Part shown: positions 1 through 6,812 of the stretch, in pieces
Position numbering within the stretch: the first letter of the stretch is position 1
How the letters are laid out: every line of letters begins with the position of its first letter
From: an uncultured Muribaculaceae bacterium
Lineage (GTDB): Bacteria; Bacteroidota; Bacteroidia; Bacteroidales; Muribaculaceae
Direction: 5' to 3'
DNA length: 30,091 bases
Assembly (NCBI GenBank): GCA_910585755.1
Contig: CAJUFH010000040.1
Span: 1-30,091, forward strand
Made by a program: the position numbers and the translations under genes
The notes under the pieces: model-generated
The model's database searches: none
What the model was told of the DNA's origin: nothing
The model's input: only the letters and a program-made list of their open reading frames with translations

Positions 1-53
1 ACTCCTCTTTCAAGAATGAAAATCTTGCGTCCTAGCCGATAGACGAATGGGCC
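1..53 (-). tRNA. tRNA-Glu(UUC), partial (3' part cut by window start)
   Basis: The 53 bases match the 5' part of the complete tRNA-Glu at 465-536 base for base. They cover the acceptor 5' strand, D arm, anticodon arm (stem CAAGA/TCTTG, loop TTTTCAT, anticodon UUC) and variable region, and run into the T arm. The 5' end of the tRNA is at 53. The T-arm 3' strand and acceptor 3' strand lie beyond the window. It follows rpsT on the same strand and may be co-transcribed with it and with the upstream tRNA copy. Confidence 0.9.
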
Positions 54-135
54 GTAATCAACCCATCAGCTTTCACAAGCGGGTGGGAGACTCATTATTA
101 CGAGAATGTTTGGATAAGTAAATATCTTTGTCGAG

Positions 136-155
136 GCTCCCCCTCAGAGGGGAGC
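136..155 (-). terminator. hairpin downstream of rpsT
   Basis: A 7-bp perfect stem (GCTCCCC/GGGGAGC) with a 6-nt loop lies just past the rpsT stop codon in the direction of transcription. No clean U-run follows, and another tRNA-Glu lies 80 nt further on. It could be a weak terminator or an RNA-processing structure within a tRNA-rpsT-tRNA transcript. Confidence 0.4.
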
Positions 156-174
156 GGGCGTTCCGCCGGAGAGC

Positions 175-429
175 TTACGCGAGCTTGTTGATGTGGAGCG
201 CGAGCTTGCTCTTGAGATTGGAAGCCTTGTTCTTCGAGATTGTCTTTTTGGCGGCGAGGCGGTCGAGCATGGAGGTAACCTTCACGAGGGTTGCCTGGGC
301 CTCAGCCTTGTCGGTCATGGCGCGGAGACGGCGCACGGCGTTGCGGGCGGTCTTTGCGTAGTAACGATTGCGGAGACGGCGGGAAGCGGTCTGGCGAATA
401 CGTTTTAAAGCTGATTTGTGGTTAGCCAT
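175..429 (-). CDS. rpsT: 30S ribosomal protein S20
   Basis: The 84-residue protein has the normal length and character of bS20, a helical, very basic protein that binds the 5' domain of 16S rRNA in the small subunit. It starts MANHKSALKRIRQ, the family's typical N terminus, and has the Arg/Lys-rich helices and Ala/Lys-rich C-terminal half expected. It is flanked on both sides by tRNA-Glu(UUC) genes on the same strand, so it probably sits in a tRNA-rpsT-tRNA transcription unit driven from the promoter at 585-616. The distance from the upstream tRNA end to the start codon is 35 nt. Confidence 0.97.
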   Translation of the reverse strand: MANHKSALKRIRQTASRRLRNRYYAKTARNAVRRLRAMTDKAEAQATLVKVTSMLDRLAAKKTISKNKASNLKSKLALHINKLA

Positions 430-464
430 TTTAAGTTTAAACGATGTGTCTGTTGTTAATAAGG

Positions 465-536
465 TAGCCCATAGGAGAATCGAACTCCTCTTTCAAGAAT
501 GAAAATCTTGCGTCCTAGCCGATAGACGAATGGGCC
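465..536 (-). tRNA. tRNA-Glu(UUC)
   Basis: The full cloverleaf can be drawn on the minus strand. The acceptor is GGCCCAT pairing with ATGGGCT (with a G1-U72 wobble) followed by discriminator A. The anticodon stem CAAGA/TCTTG closes loop TTTTCAT with anticodon UUC, and the T arm is GGAGTTCGATTCTCC. The length is 72 nt. No CCA is encoded at the 3' end. A second copy, truncated by the window edge, lies on the other side of rpsT. Confidence 0.96.
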
Positions 537-584
537 AACGCGTGGCGCAACAGTCCCGGCGAATACCGAGGCTTTTTGCGACTG

Positions 585-616
585 CAAAGTTAGGATGTTT
601 TTGGCTAACCACCAAA
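585..616 (-). promoter_or_regulatory. Bacteroidetes-type promoter for tRNA-Glu/rpsT
   Basis: On the minus strand the -33 element TTTG (616-613) and the -7 element TAACTTTG (592-585) are separated by exactly 20 nt. This matches the established Bacteroides primary sigma consensus TTTG-N19-21-TAnnTTTG. Transcription would begin about 40 nt upstream of the tRNA-Glu 5' end at 536 and could run through rpsT. Confidence 0.8.
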
Positions 617-635
617 TTTTTCGGCGCATTTTTTG

Positions 636-643
636 TAATTTCG
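636..643 (+). promoter_or_regulatory. -7 box for the Kef-type antiporter gene
   Basis: TAATTTCG resembles the Bacteroidetes -7 box TAnnTTTG with one mismatch. It lies about 85 nt upstream of the chosen start codon at 728 and diverges from the tRNA/rpsT promoter. No clear TTTG is present at the expected -33 position, so this is tentative. Confidence 0.4.
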
Positions 644-727
644 CGTCAGGAACCCCCGCCAAGCCCCGCCGGACACTCCGCCGGGCCGGCGGAAGGCCCT
701 CCGAAACAGCAAACTTCCATCCTACAT

Positions 728-2968
728 ATGATTCTATGCTCGGCCTCTGTGCCGCAACTCGAAAGTCTGATTTCCGACCTGGCGTTCATCCTGCTCCTCG
801 GGGCGGTGGTGACGCTGCTGTTCAAGTGGATAAAGCAGCCGGTGGTCCTGGGATACATCGTCGCCGGATTCCTCGCCAGCCCCAACTTCAAGCCCCTACC
901 CTCGGTGACGACCGAGGCAAACATCGAATTCTGGGCCCAGATCGGAATCATCGTGCTCCTCTTCTCCCTCGGCCTGGAGTTCAGCTTCAAGAAGCTGGTC
1001 AACACGGGGGGCTCCGCCGTGGTGACGGCCCTGATAATCGTCGCGGGCATGATGGTAACAGGCTTCGGAATCGGCCACCTGCTCGGATTCACCAACATCA
1101 ACAGCCTCTTCCTCGGCGGCATGCTCTCCATGTCGTCGACCACCATTATTATAAAGGCGTTCACCGACCTGGGGCTGCGGCAGAAGAAATTCGCCTCGCT
1201 GGTGTTCGCCGTGCTGATTGTCGAGGACCTGTTCGCGGTGGTGATGATGGTCATCCTCTCCTCCATCGCCCTCAACAACAGCGTCGAGGGGGGCGAGATG
1301 CTGATGAGCGTCAGCAAGCTGCTCTTCTTCCTGGTGATATGGTTCCTGATCGGGGTGTTCGTCCTCCCCTCGTTCCTCAACCGGTGCCGCGCCTACCTCA
1401 ACAACGAGACGCTCCTGGTAGTCTCCATGGGGCTATGCCTCTCGATGGCGGTGTTCTCGGTGCTCTGCGGCTTCTCCCTCGCCCTAGGGGCCTTCGTCAT
1501 GGGCTCGATTCTCGCCGGAACAAGCTACGCCGAGCGCATCGAGCACGTCACAGCCCCCGTAAAGGACCTCTTCGGCTCCGTGTTCTTCATCTCCGTCGGG
1601 ATGATGGTGCAGCCCCAGGTAATCGCCGACTACTGGTGGCCTATCCTGCTCCTCTCCCTCGCCGTGATAGTCGGCATGACGGTCTTCGGCACCTTCGGCA
1701 TGCTAATCACCGGCCAGAGCCTGAAAGTCGCGATCGAGTCGGGCCTATCGCTGACCCAGATCGGCGAGTTCGCCTTCATCATCGCAACCCTCGGCATGAG
1801 CCTCGGCGTGCTTAACCCCGAGATATACCCGATCGTGGTCGCCGTATCGGTGATCACGACCTTCACCACACCTTATTTTATACGCATGGCCGATCCGGCC
1901 TACCGCTTCGTAGAACGGCACCTTCCCCGGCGCCTCCACTTCCTGATTGACCGCTATCAGGGGGAGGCCGCCGACGCTACCGACGAGGGGGGAGGCTCGA
2001 CCCGCGGAGCGTGGGCCGCGCTGTTGAAACGCTACCTGTGGCGCGTGGTGCTCTATTCCGTTGTGCTCGTGGCTATCTCTATGGTATGCTCGCGGTTCGT
2101 GCAGCCCCTGCTCGACCGCTGGATTCCCTCCTGGAGCCGCGTGGCCGGAGTCGTCGTGACGCTCTCCGCCATGGCCCCCTTCCTGCTCGCAATGGTGCTT
2201 CCCCCGCGCATGTCGGCCCGCTCCGCCGGAATCTCCGCCAGGCAGTTGCGCGTGCCCCGCATCGTGATGATGGTCTTCCGCCTGCTGATCGCCCTGGCGT
2301 TCATCGTCCATGTGCTCTCGTCAGCCTATTCCCTCCGCATCGGGTTCCTCATCGGCCTCGGATGCCTCTTCCTCCTTCTCATGACCCTCTCCAAGAACCT
2401 CAACCGCCGCCTTCGGGAAATCGAGACGAAGTTCATCAACAACCTCAACGAGCGCGACCTGCGCCGTACCGGAAAGCATAACAACCTCATCAGCGACCTC
2501 CACCTGGCCCACATCCACGTCGGCTACGCCTGCCCCTTCGTCGGCGAGCGCCTCGCCAACAGCAACCTCCGCGGCCGCTACGGCGTCGACGTAGTGATGA
2601 TCCAGCGCGGGCCCCAGACAATTCCCGTCCCCTCGGGCGACACCCGCATCTTCCCCGGCGACACAATCGGCGTGATCGGCACCGACGAGCAGATTTCCGC
2701 CGTGCTCCCCGACCTCGAGGCGGGACAGGAACTGACCCCCACCGACACCCCCCCAGAGTTCCGCCTGACCTCCGTAGTCCTCACCCCGACCTCCCCCCTC
2801 GTCGGGCAGACCCTCGCGACAGCCGAGGTGCGCCGCCGCTACCAGACCCACGTCGTCGGCATCGAGCGTTCCGGCGAGTTCCTCGAGCATCCCGCCGCCG
2901 AACCCCTCCGCCCCGGCGACCGCCTCTGGACCGTCGGCCCCGCCGGCCACGCCGCCGCCATGAAATAA
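728..2968 (+). CDS. CPA2/Kef-type monovalent cation:proton antiporter with two RCK_C (TrkA_C) domains
   Basis: The 746-residue inner-membrane protein has an N-terminal Na+/H+ exchanger domain of the Kef/CPA2 family (residues about 15-410). It shows many hydrophobic segments and recognisable family stretches such as KQPVVLGYIVAGF, LLFSLGLEFSF and the TQIGEFAFI region. An extra membrane segment block follows (about 430-560), then two cytosolic TrkA_C/RCK_C-like regulatory domains (about 595-670 and 680-746). There is no nucleotide-binding TrkA_N domain between them. The frame stays open upstream to 530, but that start lies inside tRNA-Glu and the extension is not family-like, so the ATG at 728 is preferred. 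The likely role is K+ or Na+ efflux coupled to proton uptake in ion and pH homeostasis; the ion is not determinable from the sequence. Confidence 0.9.
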   Translation: MILCSASVPQLESLISDLAFILLLGAVVTLLFKWIKQPVVLGYIVAGFLASPNFKPLPSVTTEANIEFWAQIGIIVLLFSLGLEFSFKKLVNTGGSAVVTALIIVAGMMVTGFGIGHLLGFTNINSLFLGGMLSMSSTTIIIKAFTDLGLRQKKFASLVFAVLIVEDLFAVVMMVILSSIALNNSVEGGEMLMSVSKLLFFLVIWFLIGVFVLPSFLNRCRAYLNNETLLVVSMGLCLSMAVFSVLCGFSLALGAFVMGSILAGTSYAERIEHVTAPVKDLFGSVFFISVGMMVQPQVIADYWWPILLLSLAVIVGMTVFGTFGMLITGQSLKVAIESGLSLTQIGEFAFIIATLGMSLGVLNPEIYPIVVAVSVITTFTTPYFIRMADPAYRFVERHLPRRLHFLIDRYQGEAADATDEGGGSTRGAWAALLKRYLWRVVLYSVVLVAISMVCSRFVQPLLDRWIPSWSRVAGVVVTLSAMAPFLLAMVLPPRMSARSAGISARQLRVPRIVMMVFRLLIALAFIVHVLSSAYSLRIGFLIGLGCLFLLLMTLSKNLNRRLREIETKFINNLNERDLRRTGKHNNLISDLHLAHIHVGYACPFVGERLANSNLRGRYGVDVVMIQRGPQTIPVPSGDTRIFPGDTIGVIGTDEQISAVLPDLEAGQELTPTDTPPEFRLTSVVLTPTSPLVGQTLATAEVRRRYQTHVVGIERSGEFLEHPAAEPLRPGDRLWTVGPAGHAAAMK

Positions 2969-2999
2969 TCCCCATCAATAACAAAGTAATAAAGTAATT

Positions 3000-4025
3000 A
3001 TGAATAAGCCAACGCCTTCAAAAGAACTTGACTCCCGGATTCTTTACAGCCAAATTAGCGCTCTGCTCCACCAAGCTAGGGCTCAAGCTCTCAGTGCAGT
3101 AAACACCGCTATGGTACATTCTTACTGGCATATCGGCAAACTCATCGTTGAAGCTCAAGGAGGCGATTCCAAAGCCAAATATGGTGAAAGCCTTATCAAT
3201 AACATAGCCGACAAACTTAAAGATGAGTTTGGAAAGGGTTTCGAGCGTGCTAATTTGCGCAATATGCGGCAGTTTTATCTTACTTTCCCAATTTGCCAGA
3301 CACTGTCTAGCAAATTATCTTGGTCTCATTACCAACTACTTATGCGCATTGAAGACAAAGCAGCTCGACAATACTATAAAGAAGAGGCAGAAAAATGCCA
3401 ATGGAGCGTAAGACAATTAAAACGGCAAATAACCACGTTCCACTATGAGCGACTTCTCATTTCCAAAGGAGACATAAGAATAAAAAACGAAATTTACTCA
3501 TTAATTCCAGGTAAATTCGAGCCGGAAAAAATCATCCGAGACCCATATGTAATGGAATTCATAGGCATTCCAGAGCCATTTGCTTTCAGCGAAAGCGACA
3601 TTGAACAAAAGCTCATAGACAACTTGCAAAAGTTCTTGCTTGAGCTTGGACGCGGTTTCTCATTTGTCGCACGTCAAAAGCGATTCACATTTGATGGGCG
3701 CCATTTCTATATTGACCTTGTCTTCTATAATTATATCATGAAGTGTTTCGTATTAGTAGATCTTAAAGTTGGCGAGCTAACCCATAACGACTTGGGACAA
3801 ATGCAGATGTATGTCCATTATTACGAGCGCGAAATGATGAACGAGGGTGACAATCCGCCAATAGGTATCGTCCTTTGCGCCGATAAAAGCAATGCGGTTG
3901 TCGAGTACACCCTACCCCAAAATAACAATCAAATATTTGCGGCAAAGTACAAACTTTATCTACCTACCATAGAGGAACTTCGAAAAGAAATTGCAGAAAG
4001 CTATCGGACCCTCCAACAATCATAA
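3000..4025 (+). CDS. YhcG/DUF1016 family PD-(D/E)XK nuclease
   Basis: The 341-residue protein has the two-part YhcG layout. An N-terminal DUF1016_N helical domain (about 10-150; YWHIGKLIVE, FERANLRNMRQFY, LSWSHYQLLMRI) precedes a C-terminal restriction-endonuclease-like domain. Probable metal-binding residues are E202 near FLLELG, D239 in FYIDLVFYN, and D254-x-K256 in VLVDLKVGEL. A GQM-MYV-YY-R segment follows, as is usual in this family. The family is common in defence islands and beside type I restriction systems, but no such partner is present here. Base composition is clearly more AT-rich than in the flanking genes, which suggests acquisition. It starts 31 nt after the antiporter stop with no obvious promoter of its own. 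Confidence 0.92.
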   Translation: MNKPTPSKELDSRILYSQISALLHQARAQALSAVNTAMVHSYWHIGKLIVEAQGGDSKAKYGESLINNIADKLKDEFGKGFERANLRNMRQFYLTFPICQTLSSKLSWSHYQLLMRIEDKAARQYYKEEAEKCQWSVRQLKRQITTFHYERLLISKGDIRIKNEIYSLIPGKFEPEKIIRDPYVMEFIGIPEPFAFSESDIEQKLIDNLQKFLLELGRGFSFVARQKRFTFDGRHFYIDLVFYNYIMKCFVLVDLKVGELTHNDLGQMQMYVHYYEREMMNEGDNPPIGIVLCADKSNAVVEYTLPQNNNQIFAAKYKLYLPTIEELRKEIAESYRTLQQS

Positions 4026-4122
4026 CACATCTACACACAAAAAATATTTCTAGTATCAAAAAACTCTTTCTTTTGCATATAAATATTTTTTATTATTATT
4101 TGGGCTCAGAATTACTATAGTC

Positions 4123-4162
4123 TCAAAATAGCATCTGTTATATCAAAATAGCATCTGTTATA
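4123..4162. repeat. perfect 20-bp tandem repeat (two copies)
   Basis: The unit TCAAAATAGCATCTGTTATA occurs at 4123-4142 and again, immediately adjacent and identical, at 4143-4162. It lies in the AT-rich gap of 218 bp between the DUF1016 gene and the 211-aa gene. It could be an operator pair or a recombination scar; nothing else recognisable was seen in the gap. Confidence 0.9.
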
Positions 4163-4243
4163 ATCGTTAGTTAGAATGAATTTATAAAGAAGACAGAATC
4201 AGCAACGTTGTTAATACCCCACTTATCAAAAAAAAATAGCTAA

Positions 4244-4879
4244 ATGGAAAGTGATGATAAATTAGCTTCTGCTTTTTCAGAGCTACAAATTTGTGACATT
4301 ATACAAGGAGGCAAATTTCGGTACCCTTCTGATGATGATTTTATGGAAAAAAGAGCTGCTATAATTGCGCTCAAAGCTTCTGAGCATAATCTGTCAATAA
4401 TTGAAAACAAATCCATTCAATGGCAGCATCGTTTCTCTTTCTCTAATGAAAACGGTCAACACGCCACCATCTCATTATGGTTTGGCAAAAATGGCTATAC
4501 AGGAAAAACGCAGATCATTCAAGCATCAGATACTCAATTTGGCTATTACTGCAATTCTATTTGCAATGAAGCTAATCTCTCATACAAATGTGATTATAAT
4601 CCTGAAGGGAGAACTTACGCTACCATTCTATTCAATCATATCGTATTAATTTCGCATAACCTTGATATAGAGATTGTAAATGTCATTGAAGGGCAATGGC
4701 ATGACACCTATTATTTAAAAACGGATGGCCTTTCAACTGTTCAATTCCACTATAATTGCGCCATGCGGTATACTTCAATCTCTCCTTTAAGTTCATTGGG
4801 ACGTAAGGACGAAAAACTCAAGAAATTTCTTGCTTCATTCGAAGCATACCGCACACCTACTGGTTATAACTGGTTATAG
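4244..4879 (+). CDS. hypothetical protein, AT-rich islet
   Basis: I do not recognise this 211-residue protein. It has no signal peptide or membrane segment and looks cytosolic, with a mixed alpha/beta composition rich in Asn, Ser, Tyr and Ile. It contains several Cys and His residues (for example YYCNSICNEANLSYKC around 105-120) but no clear catalytic signature. The AT-rich composition matches the neighbouring DUF1016 gene and contrasts sharply with guaA and the antiporter. It ends 11 bp before the stop codon of the convergent antitoxin-like gene. A defence or phage-related role is conceivable from context only. Confidence 0.7.
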   Translation: MESDDKLASAFSELQICDIIQGGKFRYPSDDDFMEKRAAIIALKASEHNLSIIENKSIQWQHRFSFSNENGQHATISLWFGKNGYTGKTQIIQASDTQFGYYCNSICNEANLSYKCDYNPEGRTYATILFNHIVLISHNLDIEIVNVIEGQWHDTYYLKTDGLSTVQFHYNCAMRYTSISPLSSLGRKDEKLKKFLASFEAYRTPTGYNWL

Positions 4880-4890
4880 TGCACAGTATT

Positions 4891-5094
4891 TCATATCCCC
4901 AGCGCCTTGAACATCTCTTCGGAGCTGCCGTACTTGTTTACGCGGCCGGAACGCACGTCGTCATAAGCCTCCTCAAGACCGCTTTTGCGCTTCTTGACGG
5001 GGCGCGCGATCGAGACTCCCTCGATCGAATTCAGTATTTTCTTCAGATGGGGGAGAATTGATGCGTTCTCCACGTTAATCGTTATCTGGGTCAT
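4891..5094 (-). CDS. small RelB-like antitoxin-type protein, no toxin partner visible
   Basis: The 67-residue protein starts MTQITINVENASILPHLKK and ends GLEEAYDDVRSGRVNKYGSS plus a short tail. The layout is a short N-terminal strand, a helix, and a C-terminal segment of the type (E)A-(x)-D-V-(x)-x-G-R-(x)-x-x-Y-x-S. That tail is typical of RelB-like antitoxins that wrap a RelE/YoeB-type toxin. The usual toxin gene would overlap or directly follow the stop at 4891, but only the convergent AT-rich 211-aa gene is there. Composition is GC-rich like the backbone. The gene call is supported by a -7 box at 5115-5122; the antitoxin assignment is an inference from the C-terminal pattern. Confidence 0.7.
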   Translation of the reverse strand: MTQITINVENASILPHLKKILNSIEGVSIARPVKKRKSGLEEAYDDVRSGRVNKYGSSEEMFKALGI

Positions 5095-5114
5095 AATCTC
5101 TTTTCTTTGAGTTG

Positions 5115-5122
5115 CAAATATA
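5115..5122 (-). promoter_or_regulatory. -7 box of the antitoxin-like gene
   Basis: On the minus strand TATATTTG matches TAnnTTTG exactly, 20 nt upstream of the start codon at 5094. A TTTG at the matching -33 position is not evident. Confidence 0.45.
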
Positions 5123-5199
5123 TAACAAATTTTCCGGATTCGAGATTGTCTAAACGCGAAATACCGGCCCGGGGGAGGCGGTTTGCGGAAAAAAACGCG

Positions 5200-5207
5200 T
5201 AACTTCG
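5200..5207 (+). promoter_or_regulatory. -7 box of guaA
   Basis: TAACTTCG resembles TAnnTTTG with one mismatch and is 38 nt upstream of the guaA ATG. A TTTG at 5182-5185 is present, but the 14-nt spacing is shorter than the usual 19-21 nt, so the -33 part is doubtful. Confidence 0.4.
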
Positions 5208-5245
5208 CGGAAGAAACAGAAATAACCCCCTCCCACCCCTACGTT

Positions 5246-6769
5246 ATGCAGGAAAAAATCATCATTCTTGACTTCGGCTCGCAGACGACCCAGCTAATAG
5301 GCCGCCGCGTGCGCGAACTCAACATGTATTGCGAGATCGTTCCCTACAACAAGTTTCCCGCTGGCGACGAGTCGGTAATCGGCGTGATTCTCTCCGGCTC
5401 CCCCTTCTCCGTCTACGACGAGAAGGCCTTCAAGGCCGAGCTCGCCGGAATCCGCGGCCGCGTCCCCGTGCTCGGAATCTGCTACGGCGCGCAGTTCATG
5501 GCCTACACCGACGGCGGCACGGTTGAGCCCGCGGCCTCCCGCGAATACGGCCGCGCGATTCTCGAGAAAGTCGACCAGGCAGACCCCCTAATGGCCGGAA
5601 TCCAGCCCGGCTCGCAGGTATGGATGAGCCACGGCGACACCATCACCTCCATCCCCGCGGCCTTCCGCGCAATCGCCTCCACCGACAAGGTAGCGGTCGC
5701 CGCGTACCGCGTCGAGGGTGAGCAGACCTGGGGCGTGCAGTTCCACCCCGAAGTCTACCACTCGGAAATCGGGACCGACCTGCTGCGCAACTTCGTCGTC
5801 GGAATCTGCGGCGGCAAGCAGGACTGGAGCGCCGCCTCCTTCATCGACACCACCGTCGCCCAGCTCCGCGAGCAACTCGGCGACGACAAGGTAGTACTCG
5901 GCCTCTCCGGCGGCGTCGACTCCTCCGTGGCCGCCGTGCTCCTCAACCGTGCGATCGGCAAGAACCTGACCTGCATCTTCGTCGACCACGGCATGCTCCG
6001 CAAGAACGAGTTCGCCGACGTCCTCCGCGACTACGAGGGGCTCGGCCTCAACGTCGTCGGGGTGGACGCCTCCGCCAAGTTCTTCAGCGAGCTGGCCGGA
6101 GTGACCGACCCCGAGAAGAAACGCAAGATAATCGGCAAAGGCTTCATCGACGTCTTCGACGAGGAGGCCCACAAGGTGAAGGACGTCAAATGGCTCGCCC
6201 AGGGCACAATCTACCCCGACTGCATCGAATCCCTCTCCATCACCGGCACCACCATCAAGAGCCACCACAACGTCGGAGGCCTCCCCGAAAAGATGAACCT
6301 CCGCCTCTGCGAGCCCCTGCGGCTCCTCTTCAAGGACGAGGTGCGCGCCGTGGGCCGCGAGCTCGGCATGCCCGAACACCTCATCAAGCGCCACCCCTTC
6401 CCCGGCCCCGGACTCGCCGTCCGCGTCCTCGGCGAAGTGACCCCCGAGAAAGTCGCCGTCCTCCAGGAGGCTGACGCCATCTTCATCGACGGACTCCGCG
6501 AGAACGGCCTTTACGACCAGGTATGGCAGGCCGGAGCGATCCTCCTCCCCGTCCAGAGCGTCGGAGTGATGGGCGACGAGCGCACCTACGAGCGCGCCGT
6601 GGCCCTCCGCGCCGTAACCTCCACCGACGCCATGACCGCCGACTGGGCCCGCCTCCCCTACGACTTCCTGGCCGACGTCTCCAACAAAATCATCAACCGC
6701 GTCCGCGGCGTCAACCGCGTGACCTACGACATCTCCTCCAAACCGCCAGCCACAATCGAGTGGGAGTAA
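5246..6769 (+). CDS. guaA: GMP synthase (glutamine-hydrolysing)
   Basis: The 507-residue enzyme converts XMP, ATP and glutamine to GMP, the last step of guanine nucleotide synthesis in the cytosol. The N-terminal class I glutamine amidotransferase domain (about 4-190) has nucleophile C79 in GICYGAQ and the H167/E169 pair in FHPEV. The ATP-pyrophosphatase domain has the P-loop SGGVDSS at 221-227. The C-terminal dimerisation domain contains HPFPGPGLAVR and ends KPPATIEWE, the family's typical end. The start at 5246 gives the usual N terminus MQEKIIILDFGSQ; the longer frame from 5183 is not family-like. The last codons form one copy of a direct repeat whose second copy lies about 2 kb downstream, past an inserted two-gene cassette. 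Confidence 0.98.
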   Translation: MQEKIIILDFGSQTTQLIGRRVRELNMYCEIVPYNKFPAGDESVIGVILSGSPFSVYDEKAFKAELAGIRGRVPVLGICYGAQFMAYTDGGTVEPAASREYGRAILEKVDQADPLMAGIQPGSQVWMSHGDTITSIPAAFRAIASTDKVAVAAYRVEGEQTWGVQFHPEVYHSEIGTDLLRNFVVGICGGKQDWSAASFIDTTVAQLREQLGDDKVVLGLSGGVDSSVAAVLLNRAIGKNLTCIFVDHGMLRKNEFADVLRDYEGLGLNVVGVDASAKFFSELAGVTDPEKKRKIIGKGFIDVFDEEAHKVKDVKWLAQGTIYPDCIESLSITGTTIKSHHNVGGLPEKMNLRLCEPLRLLFKDEVRAVGRELGMPEHLIKRHPFPGPGLAVRVLGEVTPEKVAVLQEADAIFIDGLRENGLYDQVWQAGAILLPVQSVGVMGDERTYERAVALRAVTSTDAMTADWARLPYDFLADVSNKIINRVRGVNRVTYDISSKPPATIEWE

Positions 6770-6776
6770 TCCCCTC
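6749..6776 (+). repeat. att-like direct repeat, left copy (guaA 3' end)
   Basis: This stretch encodes the A-T-I-E-W-E-stop end of guaA and the first bases after it. It shares the identical 14-bp core TCGAGTGGGAGTAA (6756-6769), plus matching flanks GCCACA on the left and CCCCTC on the right, with 8768-8794. The two copies bracket the ATPase/nuclease cassette, as expected for insertion into the end of guaA that restores the reading frame. Confidence 0.8.
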
Positions 6777-6812
6777 GGTTAGACGGCATACTCAAACTTT
6801 TTCAGCTTCGTT

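Noticed and set aside
530..727. Upstream extension of the antiporter frame starting at 530
   Set aside because: It begins inside the tRNA-Glu gene, crosses the promoter region and encodes a Pro-rich, non-family sequence; the Met at 728 gives the normal Kef-type N terminus.
5183..5245. Longer guaA start
   Set aside because: The extra 21 residues are not part of the conserved GuaA N terminus and overlap the probable -7 box.
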